64,000 nt of DNA from Cristatella mucedo (GCA_009760855.2 WPIO01000099.1:1174001-1238000); one strand, 5' to 3'. Counted from the first letter of the stretch, positions 31,413-42,627 are shown. Notes: generated from the letters alone by a model not told the origin. Translations and numbers: made by a program.

Positions 31413-31885
31413 TATATAGATATACTACCCCATCAGGCCAAGCATCGTACCACCCGCTTTTCGAAATCCAACAGTCTAGAAATACCTCGTGCAAACCTTA
31501 AACCCTTTGGAGACCGTGCATTTAGTTCATATGCTCCCAAAGCCTGGAACTCCCTCCTGAACTGCGTCAGAACATCCCCTGACCTGACCAAATTTAAAAG
31601 GAACTTAAAGACACCTATTTAGGACAGCATTTAGTGGGTCCCTGTGATTCGTCCTTGATGCGCTTATGCGTGCTGACACTGTGCATGCTGCCACCAACCA
31701 CATTTGCATGCTGACCCTGTGCATGTCACCGCTAACCATATTATTCATTTTGTTTTTCAAGCATGATTTTACTTACCATTCAATTGCATTTCACTTTGCA
31801 GCAAATGTAAAGCGCCTAGAAAGAGATTAAGTTCTCCGAGGGCGCTTTATCAAGTGCATTATTATTAATATTATTATTATTATAT
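31413..31885 (+). mobile_element. LINE A, 3' end
   Basis: Starts at ATATACTACCCCATCAGG and continues [20 protein letters not shown]...FKRNLK, then the complete 3'UTR, hairpin and (ATT)n. The start matches the point where the copy at 27585-27900 is interrupted. Confidence 0.88.
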
Positions 31886-31917
31886 ACACTGGGCCACACA
31901 ACGTTCTTTGTCTTTGT

Positions 31918-32022
31918 CTGTCTCTTCCTCTCATTTCCCTGTCTCTTCTGACATTTTCCCTGTCTCTTCTGACAATTTCTCTGTCTCTTCTGACAATTTC
32001 TCTGTCTCTTCTGACAATTTCT
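31918..32022. repeat. 21-bp tandem repeat, about five units
   Basis: CTGTCTCTTCTGACAATTTCT repeated exactly at 31960, 31981 and 32002, with variants at 31939 and 31918. The period is a multiple of three, so the minus strand keeps an open REIVRRD repeat. Confidence 0.95.
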
Positions 32023-32159
32023 CCATTTTCCATACCTTCGCTCTAACCGCTTGACATACAGCTGCCTAACTTCCCAACCTATAATTCTCCTGCTCTCCAC
32101 TAGCACTAGGTCTCTCCACTTATCTGTATGCAGCATTTAAACCCTCTATCTTCCCTCTC

Positions 32160-32306
32160 GTTCGCTCTCTCTCTCTCTCTCGCTCTCTCTCTCTTCTTTA
32201 TTCATAGGCATGTCGCTTTGCCTGGTGCTTACCTCTGTCTTTTCCGTTTTTGCTCGCCTTGCCTAGATACCTGCACATCTCGTCCGTCCGTCCGTCCGTC
32301 CGTCTG
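32160..32306. repeat. (CT)n and (TCCG)n microsatellites
   Basis: CTCTCT runs at about 32160-32195 and (TCCG)6 at about 32281-32305. Confidence 0.9.
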
Positions 32307-32346
32307 CCTCCCTCATCAGTCTCTCCCTGCCTACATACCTGTAAAG

Positions 32347-32812
32347 TTTTTACGCTGACCCACAAGGCCCGCCAGGGCTTGGCTCCTTCGTACCTAGCTG
32401 AACTGCTGCACTAGTTGCAGCCTCTTCGTGCCCTCAGGTCCTGTGTGGAAAATAAATTAGCTGTTCCATTCCTCCGCTTAAAGACCGTTGGCGACAGAAG
32501 CTTTAGCTCTGCAGGTCATAGACTGTGGAACTCGCTTCCACAATTCTTACGCCACGACGACTACTCTCCTGCTGCCGATTGTGGCTCATCCTTTTCAGCG
32601 GTCCTGAGCTGCTACTTCTATGCTACTCACTACCTCAACTGCTCTCCTGACTCTGCTATGCTTCCCACTTTCTCTCTGTTGCGTGAGACGAAGTGGGCTG
32701 GCTACCGAATGCGTACCGAAAGCCGCTTAGGCTGTGAGTGCGCTACACAAAACTCTCCTGCGTAACACCCACACAGTCTTTATGACTTTGTTGAGTTACA
32801 GAAGGAGATACA
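32347..32812 (+). mobile_element. LINE B, 3' end
   Basis: GTTTTTACGCTGACCCACAA onward. The frame 32415-32765 is open to the LINE B stop (LGCECATQNSPA), then AACACCCACACAGTCTTTAT and GGAGATACATATATA. The tail is expanded as (TA)n. Confidence 0.9.
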
Positions 32813-32899
32813 TATATATATATATACACACATCTTGTCCGTCTGTCTGTCCGACTCCCTGACATCGCAGGTCTCTCCCAGTCTACGTATATTTAATCG

Positions 32900-33970
32900 T
32901 CTTCAGGCCTCCCGTTTTCTTCTTTCATTTCTCTCGCTCTCACTCTTCTGCGCAGGATCAAGGAGTAGCGGTTGAAGAGGCATTCGCCCAGTTTACGGCA
33001 GACAAGGCAGCTGTGACTTCGCGGCAGGACCCTACAAAAGGGCTGCAGGTTCTCGATGGCTGTAGATGGCTATCTATGGAGGATAGAAGTTCACCTGACT
33101 TCCGCCTGCGTCTGACCACACTAGGCGCGCGCCCGCTCGCTGGCGAGCCACGGCGAAAGAACATCAATAGAGAACTCACAGCGACGATTCTCTACGTAAA
33201 CGCCAATGAATTGAGCACGATTTCACGAATTAGGCGACGGTGAGATTTCGTACAATTTGCAGGTCGATCAGACATGCAGGGCTATAGACAGTCTTCGAAG
33301 ATAAGGCTATAGGCACTAACTGTTAATTATAACTTATTAACTAATTAATTATAACAATAGGCACTAACTAGTCATCGTCTTCGCTGGAAGATCAGAGGCA
33401 GCAGACCGTGCAATTAAAAGATAAACAGCAAACTCATACGCACGATGAGATGAGATACACCAGCGGTTTTCATCAGCGAACTGTAACTAGGATTCAACAC
33501 AAAACAGAAGCTGCTTGTAAGTCATACCTACGCAGCCTCAAGCGACCAATCGCATATGCAAGGCGCAGTGCTAGGATACCGTGCGGGTAAGGAGCATTTA
33601 AGAAGTTCTTCTTGGAAACTCAGGAGCTTTAAAAGCGTCACCTTCGATATCCAGAGAGATGCAGCTGGTTCGTCGTACGACTCAAGAGCCAAGGCAAATT
33701 CAAGGACAGTTGCTCTAAACTAGCGGAGCTTTCCTGTTTGCCCAACGGAAAACTGGTAGGCTCTGATTGGTCCAAGCGAGCGGCCATGCCCCGCCGCAGC
33801 AGCATCGCCTACTTTGCTATTTAGTGCGAGAATAAACTAAATAGCCAATAAAAACGCGCTTTAGTTTTTACCTAAACGCCAATTCTGTAAGCAACCTGCT
33901 CAGAACTGCCCAATTTTAGCTGCATTTACACGACCCCCACAGTTGCGATAGTGGTGACGTAAGTTAGCCA
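32900..33970. repeat. Zinc-finger upstream module, copy 3 (inverted)
   Basis: Reverse-complement relation to copies 1 and 2. Plus strand: CT-rich tract ending TTCTGCGCAG, then a block reading QGVAVEEAFAQFTADKAAV, GAAGATAAGGC (33295), GAGGCAGCAGACCG (33393), CAGCCTCAAGCGACCAATCG (33535), TTCAAGGACAG, CTGATTGGTCC (33764) and CACAGTTGCGATAGTGGTGA (33941). The frame from 32955 stays open for about 97 codons to a TGA at 33241, the longest open version of this block. The GTAAGT donor of copies 1 and 2 is lost here. Confidence 0.65.
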
Positions 33971-35029
33971 TTATTTGCTAAGTTAGTATACCAAGAGCAC
34001 ACAATCATGCTTTCAATTAACAAATATTGAGAACTTGCTTTCATCTTCATCATCGTCCGTGAAACATAATTTTGGTTGTCTGCTGTCTAGTGGTCGTGAT
34101 TGTGAGCCCGCTTAAAGTGGGTTTCTTTATGATTGCTGGTGAGCCGAGGCTCGCGTTTTGCAATTCGCAACAAGATGCCACTCCTAGCAAGCTTCATACT
34201 GACTCTATCTGTACAAATATATACCCTGGTGGCATCTTTGTATGATCTTGCAAGGTCTTGAAGTGTGGCAGTTCAATTCTGCAGTGCTACAATCTTAAAG
34301 GTAAATGACGAAAATGCCAATAAAAAATTGCAAGCGAAATATTGTTTAAGATTTTTTCAAAAGACAAATGTCTTAGAATGGGATTGGAAGTTTTGACGAT
34401 ATCCACGTAAAAGGATGAAACAATTATTATGCAAACCATGTCTAACCCGGAAGCAAAACATGTCTAACCCAGAAGCAAACAATGTCTAACCTGGAAGCAA
34501 AAAGGATTCCAAATATCTATAAATAGAAAATTTACCGATCTCGGTATCCTTTCGACTTGTGTCCCAATTTGTTGAACATTGATATCGAGGTAGATGTTTT
34601 AAGCTGGCTGAGTTACGCGCTTGTGACTTTAAAACAGCTTCATTTACAACGTAGCTTCTTGCATAATAAACTCAACAACATGGCTCGCAGCGACAAACTG
34701 AAAAAGACGAATCTGCTTGAATCAATTTTAGCTTTTTGTATCAGCTTGTGAGAAGGACTACTATAGCTGCCCAAGAGAATGCGCTTGGATAAATTCTGGC
34801 AGAGTATAGTTCTCGGGTGCTGTGTGACTTTGGTATATGTTCTGGAAAGTTCAAACACTAAAAATTAAGCGTCGAGAATCTCTTACTTGAGTGAAACAAC
34901 TAAAGTTGTCAGCATAAGTCAGACTCAATCGACGTATCTCGTATAGCACCTGTCAGGGACTGCTGGCGTTCTAGGCTACCCCAGGGGAGGAGGCGGCACT
35001 AACGGAAGCTTGATCATGCTTTCTTTCAA
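33971..35029. other. Unassigned spacer with a 22-bp triplicate
   Basis: CATGTCTAACCCGGAAGCAA-type units of 22 bp at 34437, 34459 and 34481. Otherwise no element or gene recognised. Confidence 0.5.
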
Positions 35030-35095
35030 CCCAATGTAAAATGCTTAGAAAGAGAATAAGTTATGTAAAGGTGCTATAAGCAATTATTATTATAA
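35030..35095 (+). mobile_element. LINE A tail relic
   Basis: GTAAAATGCTTAGAAAGAGA, AAGGTGCTATAAGCAATTAT and a short (ATT)n. Confidence 0.6.
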
Positions 35096-35124
35096 CGACC
35101 TTTACAATTGGGTATACGGCCCTT

Positions 35125-35450
35125 CAGTAACAATAAAAATAATAATAATAACAATATTAACGTGTTTAATATTGTGCCCTCAAAGAATCAATATCTTTCT
35201 AGGCACTTCATATTTGCTGCAAAGGAAGCAAGATCGAGCGGTTAGTGGTAGAATGCTCAAGAAACAACACGAATAAGATGGTTAGGAGTGACATGCACAG
35301 GGTCAGCATGCAAGTGCGGTTAGTGGCAGCATGCTCACTGTCAGCACGCATAAGCACATAAAAGGACGAATCACAGGGACCCACTAAATGCTGTGATAAA
35401 TAAATGCATTTTAAGTTTCCTTTTAAATGTGGTCAAGTCAGATGTCGTGA
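35125..35450 (-). mobile_element. LINE A, 3'UTR
   Basis: Tail of AATAAT/AAC units, TGTGCCCTCAAAGAATCAAT, complete 3'UTR and the start of the ORF2 end (AATGTGGTCAAGTCAGATGT). Confidence 0.85.
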
Positions 35451-35960
35451 AGCACTACCGCCACCTCGGCTTCAGCGGCTGCCGGAGATTTCGACGGATT
35501 ACCGCAATTCACCATAATTAGGATGCAAACGACAGGACATTGGCGTGCGTTTCTGAGCTTAAATTTTAAATTGCTATAGTAACTTTTCAATTTCACGTAT
35601 CGACCAAGTTTTGTGTCGGTGTGGGCACTCATGTGTGCACTCATGCAAATGAGCTGCAGAAAAGGCCTGCACACCAATCCAAAACAACCCACTTAAGTTC
35701 GCCTCAAATCCACCACAAATCAGCTGCAAAAAGCTCCAAAAAGATTGGAATCTAAAACTCAGCTGCATTAAAAATGTACCCTCACAATTTTGAGCAATCC
35801 CACTCATGGGTTCTCACGAAGTCCACTGAAGTAGATGGCAGCGGCAAGGGCCAATGTAGCAATCCACCAAAATCAACTGCGTTCCGCAACAAAACGAAAA
35901 ATATCCTCTGCGAAAGCTCCTTTTTGATTGCATATCGCTGTACACTCCATGACTGTTTTA
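35451..35960. other. Unassigned spacer
   Basis: No element recognised. Short ORFs have no domain. Confidence 0.35.
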
Positions 35961-36110
35961 TTTGCCTCGCTGGTTTGGCCCAGTGGTTAAGGTGCTGGCC
36001 TCGACCCAAGGTCTGGCCAAAGTCGTGGGCTTGAGCACTGTGGCATATGTGAAGCGCCTAAATAGAGATTAAGTTCTCTTAGGACGCTATACAAATGAAT
36101 TGTATTTAAA
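35961..36110 (+). mobile_element. SINE1, best-preserved copy
   Basis: GCCTCGCTGGTTTGGCCCAG then GGTTAAGGTGCTGGCCTCGA (A box); GTGGGCTTGAGCACTGTGGC (B box region); AAGCGCCTAAATAGAGATTA; AGGACGCTATACAAATGAAT. Confidence 0.9.
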
Positions 36111-36344
36111 TGAATTATACTTAATAAAGTGTATTTGCATTTGGCATGGCCGTTATCGTCCAATGCACTGCAATCAACTGCTCTGGCCCGGGCCATAAGT
36201 GCAATCCACAGCAATCAACCGCATTCATCACATCCACTGCAAAACGACTAGAAATAGGTTTCGCCGAGTTGTGTGCAAATCCACGTAAAATAAATAAAAT
36301 GTGCATCCGTACGCGAACTCTGGCAATGTGCGGCAGTAGTAATA

Positions 36345-37340
36345 TTAATAATAATAAATTTGTATTGGAAGCTACCGAAAGATCGAGAAAAACAAGCAGA
36401 GATACTTTACCCACGACTGCATTCCTACGTTGGTCGTTGTACACCCGAAGTTATGCCGACTCTATGGAGTGATTAGCTCTAAAACCTGACTGAAACCTAC
36501 TAGCAAGACTAGAAGTTTCAATATATAAGTTCAGCTGGTCTACCGCGACTCGTTCCAGTGTCTTTGATAGGACCGGTAGAAAGAAGACTGGGCGGACGTT
36601 GCTCAGGCTCTCTTGGTCTAGTATTGCTTTCTTGAGTAGTGGCCTAAATACAGCCTATTTGAGAGGTGCTGGGACATGATCTGAGGCTAATGACATATTT
36701 ATGATGTTAGTTACGCATGGCAGCAGCAGATCAGTGCATTGGAGAAGCTACACAGTGGGAATAGGGTTCAAGGGACTAGTTTTCTTCTTTGATTGAGATA
36801 AGAACTTGAGAACGATGTCACTAGTGACCTCCGTGAATTTAGATATTGACGTGCTTCGTAGAGTTGAGGGACAGAATTATAGGGTGATGCTTCCATCTTA
36901 GGCATGGACTCCCTGATCTGATCGCTCTTCTTGAAAACAAAGATAGAGGAGCGATCAGCTAGATCATCGCGGGTATCATTAGGTAAGGAGCTAACCTGTG
37001 AGCTGTTGAACAGATGGTTTATTTTTAACATCGGTACTTTTGGATTGTGCATATGATTTAGCAATGTTTTCATTGAAGCTAGACTCGGCTTTTGCTAGGA
37101 TCGATTTTTACGATCTGCAGTAGTCCTCGTATGCCTGTCGATTGACAGTCTGTCAGGATCTCACGTATGCTTTTTCAAGTTTGAGCGTAGTTGGCCTAGC
37201 TAGTTTAATGTCTAGGATTCGCGAGGTGTAGGCAGACAATCACTTGCGTCGGCTCAGCCTGCTAGTGCTAACTGCACGTGCTTATGACTGCTGGCTTGAA
37301 ACTGTAGTGCCGGCTGCAGCTTCCTCGGCCGCATAGACGT
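36345..37340 (-). mobile_element. LINE A, linker and RT N-terminal region
   Basis: The minus strand covers the region upstream of the palm: VYNDQRRNAVVGKVSLLVFL just before the FDTIDH position (damaged here), PVLSKTLERVAVDQL-like sequence, and the 37073-36768 frame (KINHLFNSSQVSSLPNDTRD) from the endonuclease-RT linker. A rare view of the 5' half of ORF2. The 3' half is missing. Confidence 0.75.
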
Positions 37341-37344
37341 AAGT

Positions 37345-37445
37345 TGAGCTGATAATAGTAACGCAATAATAATGACAAAACTTTTACACAGGGCCCTCTG
37401 AGAACCTAACCTCTTTCTAGGCAATTTGCAAATGCTTTATAAGAA
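37345..37445 (-). mobile_element. LINE A tail fragment
   Basis: CAATAATAATGACAAAAC, GGGCCCTCTGAGAACCTAAC, CTTTCTAGGCAATTTGCAAA. Confidence 0.65.
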
Positions 37446-37505
37446 ACGTCGTCTCATGGTCGGCGGTAGCGCGCATACTGTTCTCTCCACCGCCGAGATG
37501 CTCTT

Positions 37506-37527
37506 CGCCGCCGCCGCCGCCGCCGCT
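37506..37527. repeat. (CCG)n trinucleotide run
   Basis: About seven CCG units. Creates a poly-Ala stretch in one frame that is not taken as coding. Confidence 0.9.
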
Positions 37528-37589
37528 ATAGCCCACGCTGCTGCCCTTCTTCGAGCCCAGAGACCTCACTCTCGATGGCTGCCTGCTCG

Positions 37590-39110
37590 TAGTGGTCTGC
37601 TACTATTGCCTGCTCCATCTTTTGGAGACTTTTGTTACTATCTATCACCAAGTCCTTCTTAAGCGCCTCTTGCCACGCCAACGGCATCGCTTGCAATGCA
37701 TCATTGCCATGGTTCGCGGCCTATCTCAGAGGTAAGATTACTGAGTATTGATGCGAATTGACCAAGATTATCCAAGGACTTCAGAAGTACGGGGCACCTC
37801 AGCGATTTGTGCCTGGTCCTATTATTTTCGCGGTAAATACCCTCCTTCTTGCATAAGTCATTGCCTGGTACAGTATAGGCTTGCATTTTATGCAAATCGT
37901 ATTCATTAGTACATATGCTGTGATCCCACCAGCTGGCTAAATTCCCTGAACTCCCTTGCTGTAATGTATTGGTGACATTCGAACATGGAGGGCAGCACAA
38001 GTTTTAAAGTTGAATGACAATAAAAACAAGCGAATAATTATGGGAAAACAAAGTGTAACTGAGAATTCGGAAGGCATAATGCTGGCAATCGTCAACGCTA
38101 GCATTATTACCTTTTAATCTGCACGAAAACCTGTCCTTTTCCAAAGTGATCTTTCATTAGTCGACCAAATCAGGTCCACAGTCAACTCCTCCTACTTTCG
38201 TCAACGCAACCTTACTAAAACTCGGGCTTATTTAGGCAGGGATGCCATATCTAAATTGGTCAATGCATTTGTGACATACCGTCTTGATTTATGTCACTCA
38301 CTGCATGCTGGCCTACCGGGCCGTGCAATCAGGCGCTTACAGCTGGTGCAAAACACTGCAGCACCGCTTGTCTGTTGTAAGCCATACAGTTGCCACATCA
38401 CACAATGTCTCGACAACTTGCACTGGCTCACAGTCTAGCAACGCACCGACTTCAATGTTCTGTAACTCACTTTTAGGTTCGTTCATTTTTCGGCCGTAGC
38501 CTACTTATCGGATCTACTCTCCCACCATGCTAAGCATAGTACTAACCGGTTTTCGAAATCTAATCGTTTACCCATACCTCGTACGAAACTCAAATCTTTT
38601 GGCGACAGTTATTTTAGTTTAGACGCCCCCACAGCCTGGAAACTCACTTGCTCCACGACATCCCATGACTTGACCACATTTAAGAAAAACTAAAAACGCA
38701 TCTATTTATAAAGCATTTAGTGGGTCCATGCAATTCTTCCTTGATGCTCTTATGAGTCCTGGCACCGTGCATCCTGCCCTAATCATATTTGCATGCGGAA
38801 CCTGTGCATGTCGCCTCTAACCATGTTAGGCTTATATATAATTCATTCATATAGCGCCCCAAGAGAACTTAATTTCTATTCAGGCGCTTCACATATGCCT
38901 CGGGGCTCAAGCCCACGACCTCAGTCAGACCTTGGTCGGGGCGAGCACCTTAACCGCTAGACCAAACCAGTCATCAGTTTGATGTTCATTGAGCGCTAAA
39001 CATTCAATAATGCTTGCTTTACAGCAAATTGAAAATACAAAGGAAGACACTTGTGTTCTCTGAGGGCGTCATAATCAATTTATTATTATTAATACTATTA
39101 TTTAAATATT
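37590..39110 (+). mobile_element. LINE A, long ancient copy from RT palm to tail, split by SINE1
   Basis: Degenerate but co-linear with LINE A: CTATCACCAAGTCCTTCTTA (palm), TATCTCAGAGGTAAGATTAC, CTTGCATTTTATGCAAATCG (YADD region, destroyed), TTATGGGAAAACAAAGTGTA, CAATCAGGCGCTTACAGCTG, then 3'UTR and (ATT)n at about 39078. SINE1 interrupts it at about 38838-38970. Many indels. Confidence 0.75.
38838..38970 (-). mobile_element. SINE1 inserted in LINE A
   Basis: Reads on the plus strand as ATTCATTCATATAGCGCCCC, GGGGCTCAAGCCCACGACCT, GGTCGGGGCGAGCACCTTAA, CCGCTAGACCAAACCAG. The LINE A 3'UTR resumes at GTTCATTGAGCGCTAAACAT. Confidence 0.88.
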
Positions 39111-39665
39111 AGTGCTGTCAGCACCGAAATATCTTCTTCACCCTACTGCTCAATCCCTCTACCAACCTGTCATCATTGGTAAACTGCTACAAAAAAAAAT
39201 CCACTAGCCGATATGCTAGAACAGTTTAGCCAAGAAAAGATTATATTCCTATCTAGTGATCCGTGTGATAACCTAGCGCATTACTTCTCTAGCTATTTCG
39301 TGAACGAGAGAGACTAGATTAGAGAGTCAGGCTCTAGGGTAGCCGTATTTCCTTCCGAATTTTTCCCTCAAGACCGTGCAACACCTCGATGACTACTGCA
39401 AAGAAGCTATGAACGGCTTTACTCTGAAGTTCATGTCACATTAAAAAAAGACAACTAAAGTTCTCCAGATCCTATCTCAACTGTCCTATTTCTAGGATGC
39501 ATAGATTAGCTGCAGCCACGCCAAACTTGCATTCATCAATATGTCATTAGCCTCAGTTTATGTTGCAACACATTAAACGCAAGTCTTTAATGTGGCCACT
39601 ACTTCAAAAAAGCATCACTTGACCGAGAGCCCTTGAGTGACTTCCGCAAAAGTCACCTTTATATT

Positions 39666-39850
39666 GTTTCTATAATAATGTTATAATAATATTGCACTTG
39701 ATAAAGCGCCCTCGTAGAACTTAATCTCTTTCTAGGCGCTTTACATTTGCTGCAAAGTGATATGCAATAGAATAGTAAGTAAAATCATGCTTGAAAAACA
39801 AACAAAATGAATAATATGGTTAGGGGTGACGTGCACAGGGTCAGCATGCA
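39666..39850 (-). mobile_element. LINE A, 3'UTR nested in another LINE A
   Basis: TATTGCACTTGATAAAGCGC and GCAATAGAATAGTAAGTAAA, the young-subfamily markers. Followed by AT-rich sequence with a (TA)n run at about 39958-39984. Confidence 0.85.
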
Positions 39851-40208
39851 AAAATAAAAGAAACCGGAAGGAATTGGAAGAAGAGCAGCTAAACACACAC
39901 ATAGTTAAATATGTAAAATAATGAATAGCATATAATATAAAATATATAATAAATGATATTATATATATATATATATATATATATAGTAGTAGTAAACTAT
40001 TTAATATTAAAACAAGCGAATATATTTAGCGTCAACATTTGCCAGTAAGTTTCCGTATATTAATAGAGTAGAGCTTATTACTGTACGGAGTCAATATTGC
40101 TTCGGCGTTTAGGACCCTATTAGAGATGCATACTTAGATAGAGTCTTTTTGTTCGTTTTTACTCGATGTTTTGGTAGCATTTGATACTATTGATCACCAA
40201 GTCTTTCT

Positions 40209-40252
40209 CGTGCGCCTCTCGTGCGCCTCTCGTGCGCCTCTCGTGCGCCTCT
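40209..40252. repeat. 11-bp tandem repeat, four units, inside LINE A RT
   Basis: CGTGCGCCTCT repeated four times where other copies have one. The 33-bp expansion keeps the frame. Confidence 0.9.
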
Positions 40253-40934
40253 CGTCTTGCCTAGGCATCACCGATACTGCATTGCAATGGTTCAGATCTT
40301 ATCTGAGTGGGAGACTCTAGACTATTAATGTGAACTGACATACATCATCCGAGGAACGACAAGTGAATGGGGTACCTCAGAGCTCTGTTCTTGATCTGAG
40401 TTTTTTCACGGCTTCTGGGCTCTCTCTCTCTCTCTCTCTCTCTTGTTGATATGATTACTAGACACAACTTAGGCTTTCACTTCTATGATGACACTCAGTT
40501 GCACATTTGCTTTGACCCCTCCTAGTGCTCCAGCACCTCGAATACTCTAAACTGTCTTGCTGCACTAATAGAGAAAATCCACCCATGGGTGGCAGCAAAA
40601 GTGTCCATAATCGAGTCATTATAAAACCAACTTACTAGTAACTGTCAAGCCAAGTGTGATTCAGAAAGTCAAAAGCCTAAAGTTCTCTACCAGCACATCT
40701 GTAGAATCGATATGAAAACCAGGCATTCTGCTGACCTGTCCTTAGAACACAACACCAGCTCCATGTCAAGTCTGCCTAATTTTAGCAAAATAACATTGCT
40801 CAAATTTGGGCTTGTTTAGACAGGGATACCGCATCTAAATTGGTCATTGCATTTATGACAACCGGTCTGGACTTCTGTAACCATTGCTTGGTGGTCTATC
40901 GGCCTGTGCAATAGGGCGCCTTACAGTTGCCCTA

Positions 40935-42152
40935 GCTCTGCTAGATCTGTCTGCTGCCTTCGACACCATTGATCACCAAGTTCTGCTTGAACGATTGAGA
41001 TCGGTCTGGCAGACGAAGCACTCGCGTGGTTTAAATAATATTTTCTGATCGTGTTCAATCCGTGTCGTGTGGGGGTCAGGTCTCACACGCGAGAAGGGTC
41101 ACCTGTGGAGTCCCTCGCGGGTCTGTACTCGGTCCCTTGCTGTTCTCCATTTATGCACAACCTCTAGGTAAAGTGATTAAGGCCCATGGAATAGGATATC
41201 ACTTCTATGCTGACGATACTCAGTTGTATTTATCATTCAAACCGTCGGAATCTGCTGCAGCAACTGAGAAACGGAATGCTTGCCTTGCCGACATTCAATC
41301 CTGGATGTCGGAAAACTTCCTGAAATTAAATGATGATACAACCGAACTGCTGCTCATAGGACACCCTAAGCGTGTGGCTGGATTAAAAGGCTTTGCTCTT
41401 CTAATAAAGGATGCTATCGTGTGACCATCACCACGTGCTCGAAATTTAGGTGTCGTTTTTGACAGCTGCCTTAATTTCAAAAGCTTCATTCAGAAGTCTG
41501 CCTCTACAGCTAGCCATCAAATCCAATCCCTATCCAAGATTAGGAGGTGTCTCCCACAGTGGCTTGTAAAAAATATAACTAGCTCTTTAGTTCTGTCTCA
41601 GCTTTATTATTGTAATTCCCTTTTAGCTGGGCTACCAAAAAAGGCAACTTGGCCACTACATCTGGCAATGGATTTGGCTTCAAGGCTAGTTTTCAATTCC
41701 TGGAGGTTTGAGCACGTGTCTCCTTTGCTAAAAGAGCTAGGATGGTTGCCGGTTGAGCAACGGATACAGAGCAAAGTTCTTACGCTGACCCACAAGGCCC
41801 GCCACGGCTTGGCTCCTTCGTACCCAGCTGAACTGCTGCATCGGTTTCAGCCTGTTCGCGCCCTCAGGTCCTCTGTGGACGATAAATTAGCTGTTCCATT
41901 CCTCCGCTTAAAGACTGTTGGCGACAGAAGCTTTAGCTCTGCAGGTCCTAGACTGTGGAACTCGCTTCCACAATTCTTACGCAACGACAACTGCTCTCCT
42001 ACTGCCGACTATGGCAAATCCTTTTCAGCGGTCCTGAGCTGCTACTTCTATGCTACTCACTACCTCAACTGCTCTCCTGACTCTGCTATGCTTCCCACTT
42101 TCTCTTTGTTGCTTGAGACGAAGTCTGCTGGCTACCAAATGCGTACCGAAAG
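40935..42152 (+). mobile_element. LINE B, long copy with RT palm and YADD
   Basis: ALLDLSAAFDTIDHQVLLER (near 40935), then the 41062-41424 frame with GVPRGSVLGP (residues 16-25) and YADD (49-52). The frame ends at TGA in place of the CGA seen in the copy at 28740. The C-terminal frame 41668-42225 is long and runs into unrelated sequence because the 3' end is lost after GTACCGAAAG. Confidence 0.9.
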
Positions 42153-42546
42153 TTCCCTTCCGACCCATTCAGCACCATTTTTGAGCAAAAAGCTTTCTGT
42201 CTTTTATTTAAGTTTTATTCTTTAAATTCATTTGGAAGACCACTCCAGCAATGAGTTCCACTGAGTAGATATCATCACAAGTGATCCTTAAAAGAATGCA
42301 TGCGAAAGCTAGTAAAAGTATCATGCAAAAAATGAAGCCATATTTGAATTGCTTTCAAATACAACGATATCTAAATGCTCAGCAATGCAAGCCTTGTAAG
42401 TTTTCGTAGATTCTAACTGATTCTGAAGCAAGCTAAACGTCCTAAATATAACCATCAAGGCTAAAATCATACGGAAAACACAAAAATATTGAAACTTGAA
42501 TTTGAATGCTTTTCTGTAAATCAATTTGCTAGCTGAAACGAAGTTG

Positions 42547-42627
42547 CTAGTATTTGCAGGCTTTTTTGTAAGTTTGCTCCTGGTTCTCGCCCTCATTCAG
42601 TTTTAGCTTGGTATCCGGCTTCTGATC
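42547..42627 (-). CDS. Candidate terminal exon C-alpha of an unknown gene family
   Basis: Minus strand, after the acceptor CTCTTACAG: 26 codons, DQKPDTKLKLNEGENQEQTY then KKACKY and a stop. Aligns with C-beta (47176-47313) and C-gamma (57108-57236), which have the same acceptor position and reading phase. No known domain recognised. Coding status is inferred from conservation of splice site and frame; divergence is high. Confidence 0.35.
   Translation of the reverse strand, partial: DQKPDTKLKLNEGENQEQTYKKACKY

Larger units (their letters stand above)
39120..40930 (+). mobile_element. LINE A, linker to RT thumb, interrupted copy
   Basis: 39120-39665 matches the endonuclease-RT linker (sequence equivalent to LLQKSIT...RALSDFRKSHLY). 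After a nested minus-strand LINE A and AT-rich sequence it resumes near 40000 with AGAGCTTATTACTGTACGGA, FDTIDHQVFLVRL, and the YADD region as FYDDTQL (Ala lost). It ends near 40930 within the position equivalent to [15 protein letters not shown], where LINE B begins. Confidence 0.75.

Noticed and set aside
31918-34502. CRISPR-like array from evenly spaced repeats
   Set aside because: The 21-bp and 22-bp repeats are contiguous tandem units without unique spacers, and the DNA is eukaryotic.
37426-37662. 78-codon ORF with an Ala-rich stretch
   Set aside because: The Ala run is the (CCG)n repeat and the rest overlaps a degenerate LINE A. No ATG start in the reading.
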